From Muribaculaceae bacterium (GTDB lineage: Bacteria > Bacteroidota > Bacteroidia > Bacteroidales > Muribaculaceae): a stretch of DNA of 64,000 nucleotides. The translations under genes and the position numbers were made by a program. The DNA lies in assembly GCA_017451225.1 (NCBI GenBank), contig JAFSPZ010000028.1, positions 111,320 through 175,319 of the forward strand, read 5' to 3'. Shown piece by piece: positions 8,750-17,530 of this stretch (positions are counted from its first letter, which is position 1; every line of letters starts with the position of its first letter). The notes beneath the pieces were generated by a model that was not told the DNA's origin, did not search any database, and worked only from the letters and a program-made list of their open reading frames with translations.

Positions 8750-9715
8750 ATGGAAAAAGATAGCCCAATTCTCTATATAGTAGTTCCCTGTTTTAACGAG
8801 CAAGATGCTTTGCCTCAATCACATGATCGTCTCATGAAACTTCTTGAAGAGATGATAAATAATGGTAGTATTTCACAGGAGAGCAGGTTGCTATATGTTG
8901 ATGATGGATCGCGTGATGACACTTGGGATATAATTGCACATCTCGCAGGTGGGAATAAAAGTGTGTCAGGAGTAAAGCTTGCTTGTAACAGTGGTCATCA
9001 GAATGCGCTCATGGCAGGATTGGCCGCGGCGGTGGAACATTGCGACATCACAGTGAGTATTGATGCCGATTTGCAGGACGATATTAACGTTATTCCTCAA
9101 ATGGTCGAAAGTTACAAAGACGGCTGCGATATTGTATTTGGAGTGCGTCGTGAACGAAAGAGTGATTCGTGGTTCAAACGCACAACCGCGATGATGTTTT
9201 ACAAGATGATGAACCGACTTGATGTTGACACAATTAATAATCATGCCGATTTCCGATTAATGAGTAGGCGCTCAGTGCTTGCTTTACTTGATTACAAAGA
9301 ACGAAATCTTTTTATTCGCGGTATTGTGACAAAGCTAGGCTATAAGACTGATTGCGTGTACTATGACCGATCAGCTCGTACTGCTGGTGAGAGTAAGTAT
9401 CCGTTGCGCAAGATGCTAAATTTCGCTATCGACGGAATAACGTCTTTTAGTGTAAAGCCTGTGCGAATGGTTTTTATGGTGGGTGTCTTATTCCTAATAA
9501 TCGCATTGATAATGCTTATATATGTCCTCACTGCCTATTTCTTGGGACGTGCCGTTTCTGGTTGGCCTTCTCTTATTCTCTCGGTGTGGCTTGTGGGAGC
9601 ATTTATTCTGATTGGTTTAGGCATTATAGGCGAGTATGTGGGCAAAATATACACAGAAGTTAAAAACCGCCCGCGTTTTAATGTTGATACTACTGTAGGT
9701 CTCGATAAAGAGTAA
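8750..9715 (+). CDS. GT2 family polyprenyl-phosphate glycosyltransferase (GtrB/DPM1-like)
   Basis: The family transfers a sugar from a nucleotide donor to undecaprenyl phosphate on the inner face of the cytoplasmic membrane. The 321 residues show the GT-A core with VPCFNEQDALP near the start, VDDGSRDDTWD, and the DxD-bearing SIDADLQDD near residue 105, then FRLMSRR and GESKYPLRKM. The last 80 residues hold two hydrophobic segments (about 240-262 and 270-300), typical of GtrB/DPM1-like enzymes. The next gene begins 4 nt after its stop and encodes a YfhO-type membrane protein, so the pair probably makes and uses a lipid-linked sugar. The sugar is unknown. Confidence 0.9.
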   Translation: MEKDSPILYIVVPCFNEQDALPQSHDRLMKLLEEMINNGSISQESRLLYVDDGSRDDTWDIIAHLAGGNKSVSGVKLACNSGHQNALMAGLAAAVEHCDITVSIDADLQDDINVIPQMVESYKDGCDIVFGVRRERKSDSWFKRTTAMMFYKMMNRLDVDTINNHADFRLMSRRSVLALLDYKERNLFIRGIVTKLGYKTDCVYYDRSARTAGESKYPLRKMLNFAIDGITSFSVKPVRMVFMVGVLFLIIALIMLIYVLTAYFLGRAVSGWPSLILSVWLVGAFILIGLGIIGEYVGKIYTEVKNRPRFNVDTTVGLDKE

Positions 9716-9719
9716 CAAT

Positions 9720-11885
9720 ATGAGGAAGTTGCTGTTTTTAGTGTTATTCACTCTTGCGCTTGCCTTGTTGCCTGTAATGGCGCTCCGAGGTGACTTGTGG
9801 TTATCCAGCGACTTCGTTCATCAAGAGATATCCTTTATTCTTGAGACAAAACGTATGCTTGCTACTGGTGCTCCATGGTGGTCATGGAACACCTATCTTG
9901 GCAGTGACTTCATAGGTTCTTATGCATTCTATACACTCACAAGTCCATTTGTGTGGATTAATTGTTTGTTGCCTGAATCTTTACTTGAAGTGGGATTGGC
10001 TATAACATTTGCGCTCAAATTTTTATGTTTAGCGTCGCTATCGTGGTTTTATCTACGAAAAATGGATGTAAGTCATGAAAATTCGATGCTTGGAGCATTC
10101 CTTTTTACCTTCTCCTCATTCAATATTGCATCTCTCTATTATTACCACTTTTATGAACCAATAATAGTGTTCTTATTGCTCTTGATTGCAATTGAACGAT
10201 TGTTAAGACGAGAGCAGTGGGGAATGACCTTTGTGGCCTTTGCTGCCTTTGCTGTGACATTTGTTAATTTCTACTTTGCGATAAGCACCTTTATAGCATC
10301 CTTGATATATGTGGCTTTCAGGGCGTTTTCTAGCGAGATTGATTTCAGTTTAAAGACTGCTATAAAAGGGGTGATTGCTGTGTCTATTGGTATTGTGATG
10401 TGTGCATTCCTGCTATTACCAATATTAAATCAAATGCTCATTACAACCCGTACCGAGGCTCAAAGTGCAATTGACTCAACTGCGATGCTTAATCTTCTTG
10501 AGCGTCTGCGCACAGTATTTATGCCTAAAGTTGTGGAAGGTACTACAGTGTTTGTGAGCAATGGCTCCGATTCATTCAGTAATGAGGCTTGTATAGCAGT
10601 GTTCGGCTTGTCTCTTGCATCGGTTTATGTATGGCGTCATCACAATTGGCTCTCAACATTACTGATAGTTTTCTTGGTGCTTTATCTCTCTCCTTTAAAT
10701 GGTGTTTTTACTCTGTTTACCAATCCTTTATATACTCGTTGGGCTTACGCGTTGACTTTGATAATAGTGTTGTGTACTGTTAGAGTTCTCGACGAGAGGA
10801 GAGATGTGAAAAGGGGAGTGGCGTCTTACTCGATAATGGCATCGGTGATAGTACTTATTTTTGTTGCAAAAGTGGTTGCAGGCAATGGTTTGTATTTTCC
10901 TGGCATAAGATTTTTTGTGTTAATCGCATTGTTCTTTGCTGGTATTGTGATAATTGTACTATGGTCTAGGAAAAAGATTTCATCGCGTTGGCTTAAAATA
11001 TCAGTCGTTGCATGTGTGATAGTGCAGATGTGGCTTTTCTTGCTGAACTTAGGAACCGATTCAAAATGGGTTAACAGTCTAAGAAATAACATCGAACAGG
11101 GTAGTGGTGAAGTTACTTGTCGTACCGACTTCAGAAATGGCAAAAGCTTCTTGACTTATAATGCCGGACTTTTGCGCAACCATGCCAGTGTGCAGAGTTA
11201 TCATTCGGTTATTGTCAAGAATGTGGACATTTTTATGCGTACTGCCACACATGACTTCTGGGCAAAGAACAAGATTCGTTTCAATGTGCATCAAGATGAG
11301 ATGAATGCATTATTATCGGTAAAAGACGTATATGAAATAGATTCATTAGGGAATGTTGCAAGAAGCGATAACAAATACTATATTCCTTTTGGCTTTGCCT
11401 ACGATAAATATATCCTGGAGAGCGATTTCTTCAAGATGCGCAAGGATTCAACAATCAATCTTCCATTGATGATGCTTGCTGGTGTGGTAATGTGTGGCAG
11501 TGAAGATTGTTTGGAGAAGCTAGATTGTTCTGAATCTCTTGACTTAGATAGTTTAGTTGCAAAGCGTAGAGAGTTCACTGCAACCGATTTTAAAGGTAAT
11601 TCAAGGGGCTTCACAGCAAAGATAGATTTACCATCGACTAAGATGGTGTTTTTCAGTGTTCCTTATTCTAAAGGCTTCACAGCTAAGATTGATGGAAAGG
11701 ATGTCCCCATTCATAAAGCAAACTGTTGTATGATGGCGCTTAAGATTACTCAAGGCAAGCATTCAATATCAGTGCAATATTTCCCTCCTGGATTAAAAAT
11801 TGGAGCGTGCATCAGTGTTGTGGGCATTTTACTATTGATGCTGATTGTTTGGAGTGAATGGAGAAAGAAAAGGCGGAACCAATAG
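9720..11885 (+). CDS. YfhO-like polytopic membrane protein (GT-C-type glycosyltransferase)
   Basis: This 721-residue protein has a cleavable-looking hydrophobic start and about a dozen membrane segments through residue ~440. A hydrophilic extracytoplasmic region follows, ending in the GFTAKIDGKDVPIHKANCCMMAL stretch and one last membrane helix with a basic tail (SEWRKKRRNQ). That arrangement, with a GFTAKIDG-type beta-rich tail domain, is characteristic of YfhO proteins, thought to transfer sugars from polyprenyl phosphate to envelope polymers. It is co-transcribed with the GT2 enzyme that would supply the lipid-linked donor. The acceptor is unknown. Confidence 0.8.
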   Translation: MRKLLFLVLFTLALALLPVMALRGDLWLSSDFVHQEISFILETKRMLATGAPWWSWNTYLGSDFIGSYAFYTLTSPFVWINCLLPESLLEVGLAITFALKFLCLASLSWFYLRKMDVSHENSMLGAFLFTFSSFNIASLYYYHFYEPIIVFLLLLIAIERLLRREQWGMTFVAFAAFAVTFVNFYFAISTFIASLIYVAFRAFSSEIDFSLKTAIKGVIAVSIGIVMCAFLLLPILNQMLITTRTEAQSAIDSTAMLNLLERLRTVFMPKVVEGTTVFVSNGSDSFSNEACIAVFGLSLASVYVWRHHNWLSTLLIVFLVLYLSPLNGVFTLFTNPLYTRWAYALTLIIVLCTVRVLDERRDVKRGVASYSIMASVIVLIFVAKVVAGNGLYFPGIRFFVLIALFFAGIVIIVLWSRKKISSRWLKISVVACVIVQMWLFLLNLGTDSKWVNSLRNNIEQGSGEVTCRTDFRNGKSFLTYNAGLLRNHASVQSYHSVIVKNVDIFMRTATHDFWAKNKIRFNVHQDEMNALLSVKDVYEIDSLGNVARSDNKYYIPFGFAYDKYILESDFFKMRKDSTINLPLMMLAGVVMCGSEDCLEKLDCSESLDLDSLVAKRREFTATDFKGNSRGFTAKIDLPSTKMVFFSVPYSKGFTAKIDGKDVPIHKANCCMMALKITQGKHSISVQYFPPGLKIGACISVVGILLLMLIVWSEWRKKRRNQ

Positions 11886-11899
11886 TTGGTGCCGCCTTT
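11869..11899. terminator. Bidirectional terminator between the YfhO gene and pgk
   Basis: AAAGGCGG (11869-11876) pairs with CCGCCTTT (11892-11899), and ACCAA with TTGGT inside, giving a 13-pair stem with one mismatch and a TAG loop. It overlaps the last codons of the YfhO gene and serves the convergent pgk gene as well. Confidence 0.85.
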
Positions 11900-11921
11900 A
11901 ATATTTTTGTCAATCAGAAAA

Positions 11922-13175
11922 TTACTCGCCCTTGATGGCAGCAACTCCGGGAAGGGTCTTGCCCTCGATAGCTTCGAGCATAGCACCACCGCCAGTTGAT
12001 ACGTAAGATACCTGATCAGCGAGACCAAATTTGTTGACAGCGGCAACCGAGTCGCCACCTCCAACGAGTGAATAAGCACCGTTTTTGGTTGCTTCGGCTA
12101 CATATTTTGCGATTTCACCTGTACCCTTGGCAAAGTTTTCAAACTCAAATACGCCCACAGGACCATTCCAGAGAATTGTTTTGCTCTTCATGATAATCTC
12201 TTTCCAAAGAGCAAGAGAAGCAGGGCTGGCATCCATGCCTTCCCATCCGTCCTCGATATTGTGAGTGTCGAAGATGCGTTGCTCAGTGTCGTTGCTGAAC
12301 TCTCGACCTGCCACGGTGGCTACCGAAAGCTGCACGTGAACGCCTTTCTTCTTGGCTTCGGCAAGCACATTAAGTGCCTCGGGCATGAGGTCGTCCTCAT
12401 GAAGCGAGTTGCCAATTTTGCCACCTTCCGCCTTAAAGAAGGTGAATCCCATGCCACCTCCAATGATTAGGTTGTCAACCTTGTCGAGAAGATTCTTGAT
12501 AACAGCAAGTTTTGACGAAACCTTGCTACCACCAATAATAGCGGTGAAAGGATGTTGAGCATTCTTGAGAACATTGTCGATAGCTGTTACCTCCTTTTCC
12601 ATGAGCAGACCGAGCATTTTGTTGTCATCATCGAAGTAATCGGCAATAACAGCAGTAGATGCATGACGACGGTGAGCTGTACCGAAAGCGTCGTTTACGT
12701 AGCAGTCCGCATAGCTAGCGAGAGTCTTTGCAAAATCTGCTTGGCGGGCTTTCATTTCCTTTTTGGCGTCGTCATAAGCGGGATCTTCCTTGTCAATACC
12801 AACAGGCTTGCCTTCCTCTTCGGGATAGAAGCGCAGGTTTTCAAGAAGTAGTACCTCTCCTGGTTTTAGTTCAGCGGCAGCGTCGGCAGCATTGGCACAA
12901 TCAGGAGCAAATTTCACCTCAGTTCCTAACGCTGTAGCAACTGCATCAACAATCTGACTGAGCGAAAGTTTTGCATTTACTTTGCCTTTAGGCTTGCCCA
13001 TGTGTGACATTACCACTAGAGATCCGCCATCGGAAAGAATCTTCTTGAGGGTGGGCAACGCACCGCGAATGCGGGTGTCGTCGGTTATCATACCTTCTTC
13101 GTTCAAGGGAACGTTGAAATCAACACGCACTATTGCCTTTTTACCAGCAAAGTTGTAATCATTAAAATTAGCCAT
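11922..13175 (-). CDS. pgk: Phosphoglycerate kinase
   Basis: Pgk transfers phosphate between 1,3-bisphosphoglycerate and ADP in glycolysis. The 417-residue length is normal. The N-terminal substrate domain has [12 protein letters not shown] and [12 protein letters not shown], then [12 protein letters not shown]. The C-terminal nucleotide domain has [21 protein letters not shown] and the terminal [14 protein letters not shown] and STGGGAMLE loops. It is transcribed alone from a -7 element about 45 nt upstream and ends at the shared bidirectional terminator. Confidence 0.98.
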   Translation of the reverse strand: MANFNDYNFAGKKAIVRVDFNVPLNEEGMITDDTRIRGALPTLKKILSDGGSLVVMSHMGKPKGKVNAKLSLSQIVDAVATALGTEVKFAPDCANAADAAAELKPGEVLLLENLRFYPEEEGKPVGIDKEDPAYDDAKKEMKARQADFAKTLASYADCYVNDAFGTAHRRHASTAVIADYFDDDNKMLGLLMEKEVTAIDNVLKNAQHPFTAIIGGSKVSSKLAVIKNLLDKVDNLIIGGGMGFTFFKAEGGKIGNSLHEDDLMPEALNVLAEAKKKGVHVQLSVATVAGREFSNDTEQRIFDTHNIEDGWEGMDASPASLALWKEIIMKSKTILWNGPVGVFEFENFAKGTGEIAKYVAEATKNGAYSLVGGGDSVAAVNKFGLADQVSYVSTGGGAMLEAIEGKTLPGVAAIKGE

Positions 13176-13217
13176 TTTGAAATGTTATTAAATTATTACC
13201 TGTAAAATTTCTGTTTG

Positions 13218-13225
13218 CAAAGATA
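13218..13225 (-). promoter_or_regulatory. -7 element of the pgk promoter
   Basis: The minus strand reads TATCTTTG, about 43 nt before the pgk ATG. Confidence 0.55.
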
Positions 13226-13273
13226 ATAATAATCAATGAATTTCAGTTTAATAAAGTCTTAAAAATAATTTAT

Positions 13274-13311
13274 AAAAAACAGCGCAGCCAATTTTTGTTT
13301 TGACTGCGCTG
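13274..13311 (-). terminator. Terminator of the M23 peptidase gene
   Basis: CAGCGCAG (13311-13304 on the minus strand) pairs with CTGCGCTG (13287-13280), followed by TTTTTT. It lies 32 nt beyond the M23 stop codon. Confidence 0.85.
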
Positions 13312-13342
13312 AGTTATAGAATAGGAAAGTAGTTTCTTGTGG

Positions 13343-14128
13343 TTAACGGCGACGACGGCTACTGCCACTGCTTGCGCTTTGGCGCTGATTGTTGGCGTTG
13401 TCATTACTATTCTTATTGAAAGTGTAGCGGTCGTGTTGGATTCTGCCATTAGTGAAGTCAAAGATCTTCTCTGGATTAATAGCAACACCCATGTAACGAG
13501 TTTCAAAATGGAGGTGTGGGCCAGTACTACGTCCAGTGTTTCCACTGAGGGCAATAGGAGTACCAGCTTTCACATGCTGGTTGGGCTTAACCAAGAATTT
13601 TGAAAGGTGGCCATAAACAGTTTCCATACCATTGTCATGGCGAACAATAACATAGAATCCATAGCCATTACGCTCAAACTTAGTGAGACGAACCTTGCCA
13701 GAGAAAGCAGAGCGAACAGTATCACCTACAGATGCTTTCAGGTCAACGCCATAATGCATTCTTCCGAATTGCTTGCGATATCCAAAGTGAGAAGTAACAA
13801 CTTTATGCTTCACAGGCATATGATATCTTGATACATCGATTACTTTTGAATTGGGAATTGTAGAATTCTGATATGGATTCACCCTATCGCTGTTCCATCC
13901 TTCACTATAGATGTCGGCTTGGTCGGCTTCTTTGTCGCCATAAAGACCGCGAGCGTAGTTCTGTGATTCTTCAACTTTTATTTTGTCTTTTACACGGTTT
14001 TGTTTAGCTAAAAGGTTACGGTGTTTAGATCGATAGTCATTTACTGATTGAGAATTTGCTGCAAGGCTAACCGATATTATTGCCATACCAAGAATAGCCA
14101 GACGCAGTGTACTAAAATAAAACTTCAT
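13343..14128 (-). CDS. M23 family (LytM-like) metallopeptidase
   Basis: M23 enzymes cut peptide cross-bridges in peptidoglycan. The 261-residue protein has an N-terminal signal or anchor segment (residues 5-26) and a linker of about 90 residues. A complete LytM domain follows: HYGVD with the zinc ligands His125 and Asp129, GHLS with His174, and HLHFE with His205 and His207. All catalytic positions are present, so it is probably active in the periplasm. The C-terminus is Ser/Asn-rich and ends in a run of arginines. It has its own promoter and an unusual structured leader of about 135 nt. Confidence 0.92.
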   Translation of the reverse strand: MKFYFSTLRLAILGMAIISVSLAANSQSVNDYRSKHRNLLAKQNRVKDKIKVEESQNYARGLYGDKEADQADIYSEGWNSDRVNPYQNSTIPNSKVIDVSRYHMPVKHKVVTSHFGYRKQFGRMHYGVDLKASVGDTVRSAFSGKVRLTKFERNGYGFYVIVRHDNGMETVYGHLSKFLVKPNQHVKAGTPIALSGNTGRSTGPHLHFETRYMGVAINPEKIFDFTNGRIQHDRYTFNKNSNDNANNQRQSASSGSSRRRR

Positions 14129-14264
14129 AACTTACTTTTTAAGAGTTTCAAGAAGCCTCAAAAGAATATAATTTTCAATGTGGAGTGAGGTGGTGGGCCC
14201 AGTTTGTAAAGCCTCACCTCGGGCTTCTTGTTGACCTCAAAATTGGGTCACTACATTTTTTTGA
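14129..14264 (-). promoter_or_regulatory. Structured 5' leader of the M23 gene (candidate cis-regulatory RNA)
   Basis: Between the predicted start of transcription (about 14264) and the ATG lies a 135-nt leader with nested inverted repeats. An outer stem pairs CAAGAAGCC (14230-14222 on the minus strand) with GGCTTCTTG (14157-14149), which ends about 20 nt before the ATG. Inside it, GTGAGG and CCTCAC (about 14214-14185) can pair, and a shifted register, GAGGTG with CACCTC, is also possible. The outer 3' arm lies where a ribosome would load. I do not recognise a known riboswitch class. Confidence 0.45.
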
Positions 14265-14269
14265 ACGCA

Positions 14270-14277
14270 CAAAATTA
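14270..14277 (-). promoter_or_regulatory. -7 element of the M23 promoter
   Basis: The minus strand reads TAATTTTG. No convincing -33 element was seen. The plus-strand region 14278-14560 beyond it holds nothing else I can identify. Confidence 0.5.
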
Positions 14278-14560
14278 GGCATTTATTACGACATAGGACT
14301 AATTTTGGCCGCTAAAAAGTGTAAAAGTTTGTCTTTATTGTTTAATAAGGCTTTGTAATAATCTGTAATTCAGGCGTTTGTAAAACATGGGCGTTTAGGC
14401 CCTATTTTTATGCTGAAAAACAATAAGTGCGTTTTTCTTTGCAAAGATAATAAAATCATTTAAGAGCTAAAAATGTGTAGTTGATAATTTTAATTTAGAA
14501 TGAAATAAACTTGTTAATAATTAAATTAAGTTAGTTGTTTATTATTCTAAAAAAAAACAT

Positions 14561-14568
14561 TATATTTG
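14561..14568 (+). promoter_or_regulatory. Promoter of the nuo-atp cluster
   Basis: TATATTTG matches TAnnTTTG, with a TTTA at 14538-14541 at the usual -33 distance. It is the only clear promoter before the 17-kb nuo-atp cluster. The implied leader is about 260 nt. Confidence 0.6.
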
Positions 14569-14574
14569 CACCGA

Positions 14575-14836
14575 AAAAAGAGTATGTGATGCACTTTTCT
14601 AATGGTTTTAGATAACAAATGTGTCACGTTTGGACTAATTGCAATTAATGAGAGATAACTACTATATTACATGTTTTAAGTGGCTAAGTGCTTGTTCTGC
14701 CACTTGTTTATCACACTTTCTTTTAATTGCAAATTAAAAATATAGTTATTTTGAGGCAATCTTGAGGGAATTCAAGAATTGACTCTTTATTAGTTTTTTT
14801 GAAAATAATAATTAACTACTATAACACATTGTTTTT
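14575..14836 (+). promoter_or_regulatory. Long structured leader of the nuo-atp cluster
   Basis: The leader contains a perfect 10-bp inverted repeat, TTGCAATTAA (14639-14648) with TTAATTGCAA (14723-14732). This encloses a 7-bp hairpin, AAGTGGC (14678-14684) with GCCACTT (14699-14705). A third hairpin follows: CAATCTTGA (14757-14765) with TCAAGAATTG (14772-14781), having one bulged A. An 11-bp direct repeat TAACTACTATA occurs at 14656 and 14813, the second copy just before the nuoA start. No open reading frame is obvious. Function is unknown. Confidence 0.45.
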
Positions 14837-15205
14837 ATGGTTTTACTAAGTATTCAGAATACCACCTTAGCTATTACTGCGGTATTAACTGGCGTAGTGC
14901 TGGTGTTTGCAGCTTTGCTAATTGCTAGGCTTATTGCTCCCCGCAGTTTCACAAAAAAGAAGGGAGAGACCTATGAGTGTGGTATTCCTACACGTGGTGA
15001 GAGCATGGCTCAGTTTCATGTGGGTTACTATCTATTTGCGATTTTGTTTCTCATGTTTGACGTGGAAACAGTGTTCCTCTTCCCATGGGCGTCGATAGCT
15101 AAGAATATTGGTTCGACTGCTCTGTTGGCTGTAGGTACATTCTTGTTTATACTTGTTTTAGGTCTGGCTTATGCTTGGAAGAAAGGAGCGTTGCGATGGA
15201 AGTAA
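14837..15205 (+). CDS. nuoA: NADH-quinone oxidoreductase subunit A
   Basis: NuoA is a small membrane subunit of complex I at the junction with the peripheral arm. The 122 residues show three membrane helices and the conserved [10 protein letters not shown] loop near residue 48, followed by [25 protein letters not shown], the helix with the conserved acidic pair. The 3' end overlaps the start of nuoB by about 10 nt. It is the first gene of the nuo-atp cluster. Confidence 0.95.
   Translation: MVLLSIQNTTLAITAVLTGVVLVFAALLIARLIAPRSFTKKKGETYECGIPTRGESMAQFHVGYYLFAILFLMFDVETVFLFPWASIAKNIGSTALLAVGTFLFILVLGLAYAWKKGALRWK
15183..15188 (+). promoter_or_regulatory. Ribosome binding site that decides the nuoB start
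   Basis: AAGGAG lies 7 nt before the ATG at 15196, inside the nuoA reading frame. An in-frame ATG at 15175 would give seven extra residues (MEERSVA) but has no such site. Confidence 0.6.
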
Positions 15206-15789
15206 AGATTAAAAGTATGAAGCATGAAGACTTCAAGGACAATGAATATATCGACAACCTTGTTGAGGAGCTGAATGCCAGTGGCACTAATGTTGTTGTT
15301 GGCAAATTGGACCAATTGATTAATTGGGGAATCAGTAACTCTCTGTGGCCATTCTGCTTTGGAACTAGCTGTTGCGCTATTGAATTCATGTGTTTGGGTG
15401 CGGCCCGCTATGATATGGCTCGTTTTGGATTTGAGGTAGCACGCAACTCTCCTCGCCAGGCCGATTATATCATGTGCCAAGGAACTATTACCTATCGTAT
15501 GGCTCCTGCTCTTAAGCGTCTTTATGAGCAGATGGCAGAGCCCAAATATGTTATTGCATGTGGTGCATGCACAGTGAGTGGTGGCCCTTTCAAAAACAGC
15601 TACTGCGTAGTTAAGGGGATTGATGAGATTATACCTGTTGACGTTTATCTTCCTGGATGTCCTCCGCGTCCAGAGGCTATGTTCTATGCTTTAATGCAGC
15701 TTCAACGCAAGATAAAAGTTCAGAAGTTCTTTGGTGGCGTGAACCGTAAGGAGAGTCGAAAGAAGTTCTTCGAGCAGAACGCAGAATGA
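15196..15789 (+). CDS. nuoB: NADH-quinone oxidoreductase subunit B
   Basis: NuoB carries iron-sulfur cluster N2, the last redox centre before quinone. With the start at 15196 it has 197 residues. The expected ligands are present: the tandem Cys59-Cys60 in [10 protein letters not shown], Cys125 in [10 protein letters not shown], and Cys155 in LPGCPPRPE. It overlaps nuoA, which suggests translational coupling, and is followed by nuoCD after 36 nt. Confidence 0.96.
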   Translation: MEVKIKSMKHEDFKDNEYIDNLVEELNASGTNVVVGKLDQLINWGISNSLWPFCFGTSCCAIEFMCLGAARYDMARFGFEVARNSPRQADYIMCQGTITYRMAPALKRLYEQMAEPKYVIACGACTVSGGPFKNSYCVVKGIDEIIPVDVYLPGCPPRPEAMFYALMQLQRKIKVQKFFGGVNRKESRKKFFEQNAE

Positions 15790-15825
15790 TAAAAACGAAT
15801 AAAAAACATATACACATTATTATAT

Positions 15826-17475
15826 ATGGCAGACCTACAAGAAAAAATCGGTAAGATATGTCCTGAGGCTAAGTTTGATACCGAAGGTGAATTCTTACTG
15901 ATAATTGTGCCCGATGCACAATGGCACGATCTTGCTAAATCGCTCAAGGAGGAAATGCATTTCGACTACCTTACCGCACTCGTTGGAGTTGATTGGAAAG
16001 AGGAGCTTGGAGTGATGTACTACTTGACTAATACAGAGTCCCAAGAAATGATTCATGTGAAGGTTGCTACTACCGACCGTGAGACACCTCGTCTTCACAG
16101 TGTGAGTGACCTGTGGGCAGTGGCAAATTATCAAGAGCGTGAAGTGTTTGACTTCTACGGTATAGAGTTCATCAATCATCCTGATATGCGTCGTTTCTTC
16201 TTGCGTAACGACTGGGTTGGATATCCTCTTCGCAAGGATTATGACGATGATCCCGAGAAGAATCCTCTGCGTCTTGACGATGAAGAGAATGAGGACAATA
16301 CCTATCGATTGGTTGAGGATGAGAACGGAAATGTCACTCGCATCGATGGCAAAGTGTTTGAAGATGATGAGTACGTTGTCAATGTTGGCCCACAGCATCC
16401 CTCAACTCATGGTGTGATGCGTTATCGTGCTTCAATTGAGGGTGAGTTGGTAAAGAAGGTTGATGTTGTGAGTGGTTACATCCATCGCGGCATTGAGAAG
16501 ATGTGTGAGAGCCTTACATATCCTCAAACCCTTCTTTATACTGAAAGAATGGATTATATGTCGGCTCACATCAATCGTCACTGTCTGTGTTTGTGCATTG
16601 AAAAGGCAATGGGTCTTGAAGTTCCTCACCGTGCTGAGCTCATTCGTATGATGATGGACGAACTTATGCGTCTGTCAAGCCACTTGCTCAGTTATGGCTG
16701 TCTGACGATGGACCAAGGAGCAACCACTGCATTCTTCTATGGTTTCCGTGATCGTGAACTTATATATGATATCTTCGACAAGACTTGTGGCGCCCGCATG
16801 TCAATGAGCTATCTCACAATAGGTGGCGTGAAGGCCGATGTGCATCCCGATTTCATCAATGATGTTCGCAATGCTTGTGATGTTATAACCAAGAATCTTA
16901 AAGAATATCATAAACTGTTCACTGGTAATGTGATAGCTCGAAACCGTATGGTCGGCGTTGGCAATCTGAGTAAAGAAGATGCCATTAACTATGCAATTAC
17001 TGGTCCTTCGGGACGTGCAAGTGGACATCATTGTGATGTGCGCAAGTGTCACCCTTATTCTCTCTATAATGAAGTTGAATTTGACGAAGTTCTTTATGAG
17101 ACAGGTGACTCTATGGACCGCTACATGGTTCGTATGAAGGAAATTGAGGAAAGCATCAAGATTCTACGCCAATGCTGCGACATGCTTGAGAAAGAGGGCA
17201 TTGAAGGTGAGTACATCGCCAAAGTCCCCAAACTCATCAAGTTGCCAGCAGGTCATTGGTACCAACAGGTTGAAGGCAGCCGTGGTGCCTTCGGTGTATA
17301 TCTGGAGAGTGATGGCGATCCCAAGCCATTCCAGAAACCTTACCGCTTGCACTTCCAGAGTCCTTGCTTCAACTTGGTGGGAATAGTGGACTTGACCTGT
17401 AAAGATAACTTGATTGCCGACCTTATCACAATAACGGCGTCGATTGACTATGTGATTCCCGATATTGACAGGTAA
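15826..17475 (+). CDS. nuoCD: NADH-quinone oxidoreductase fused subunit C/D
   Basis: This 549-residue protein joins the 30-kDa subunit (residues about 1-150, with the signature EREVFDFYGIEFINHPDMRRFFL) to the 49-kDa subunit (from about 185: VNVGPQHPSTHGVMRY, then YIHRGIEKMCE, ending in DYVIPDIDR). The D part helps form the quinone pocket. The C-D fusion also occurs in E. coli and is common in Bacteroidetes. The acidic linker (DDDPEKNPLRLDDEENEDN) between the two halves is unusually rich in Asp and Glu. Confidence 0.96.
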   Translation: MADLQEKIGKICPEAKFDTEGEFLLIIVPDAQWHDLAKSLKEEMHFDYLTALVGVDWKEELGVMYYLTNTESQEMIHVKVATTDRETPRLHSVSDLWAVANYQEREVFDFYGIEFINHPDMRRFFLRNDWVGYPLRKDYDDDPEKNPLRLDDEENEDNTYRLVEDENGNVTRIDGKVFEDDEYVVNVGPQHPSTHGVMRYRASIEGELVKKVDVVSGYIHRGIEKMCESLTYPQTLLYTERMDYMSAHINRHCLCLCIEKAMGLEVPHRAELIRMMMDELMRLSSHLLSYGCLTMDQGATTAFFYGFRDRELIYDIFDKTCGARMSMSYLTIGGVKADVHPDFINDVRNACDVITKNLKEYHKLFTGNVIARNRMVGVGNLSKEDAINYAITGPSGRASGHHCDVRKCHPYSLYNEVEFDEVLYETGDSMDRYMVRMKEIEESIKILRQCCDMLEKEGIEGEYIAKVPKLIKLPAGHWYQQVEGSRGAFGVYLESDGDPKPFQKPYRLHFQSPCFNLVGIVDLTCKDNLIADLITITASIDYVIPDIDR

Positions 17476-17530
17476 TTCACTTTTGGGTGAGATATACAAA
17501 CTGATTATAAACACATATTTATATAAGATT

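Noticed and set aside
14129-14560. 6S RNA or SRP RNA gene in the gap before nuoA
   Set aside because: The conserved SRP tetraloop and asymmetric-loop motifs are missing, and the repeats do not form the long bulged rod of 6S RNA. The structure fits a leader of the M23 gene better.
15895-16398. A 167-residue minus-strand frame opposite nuoCD
   Set aside because: It covers the conserved C domain of nuoCD and shows no recognisable protein features.
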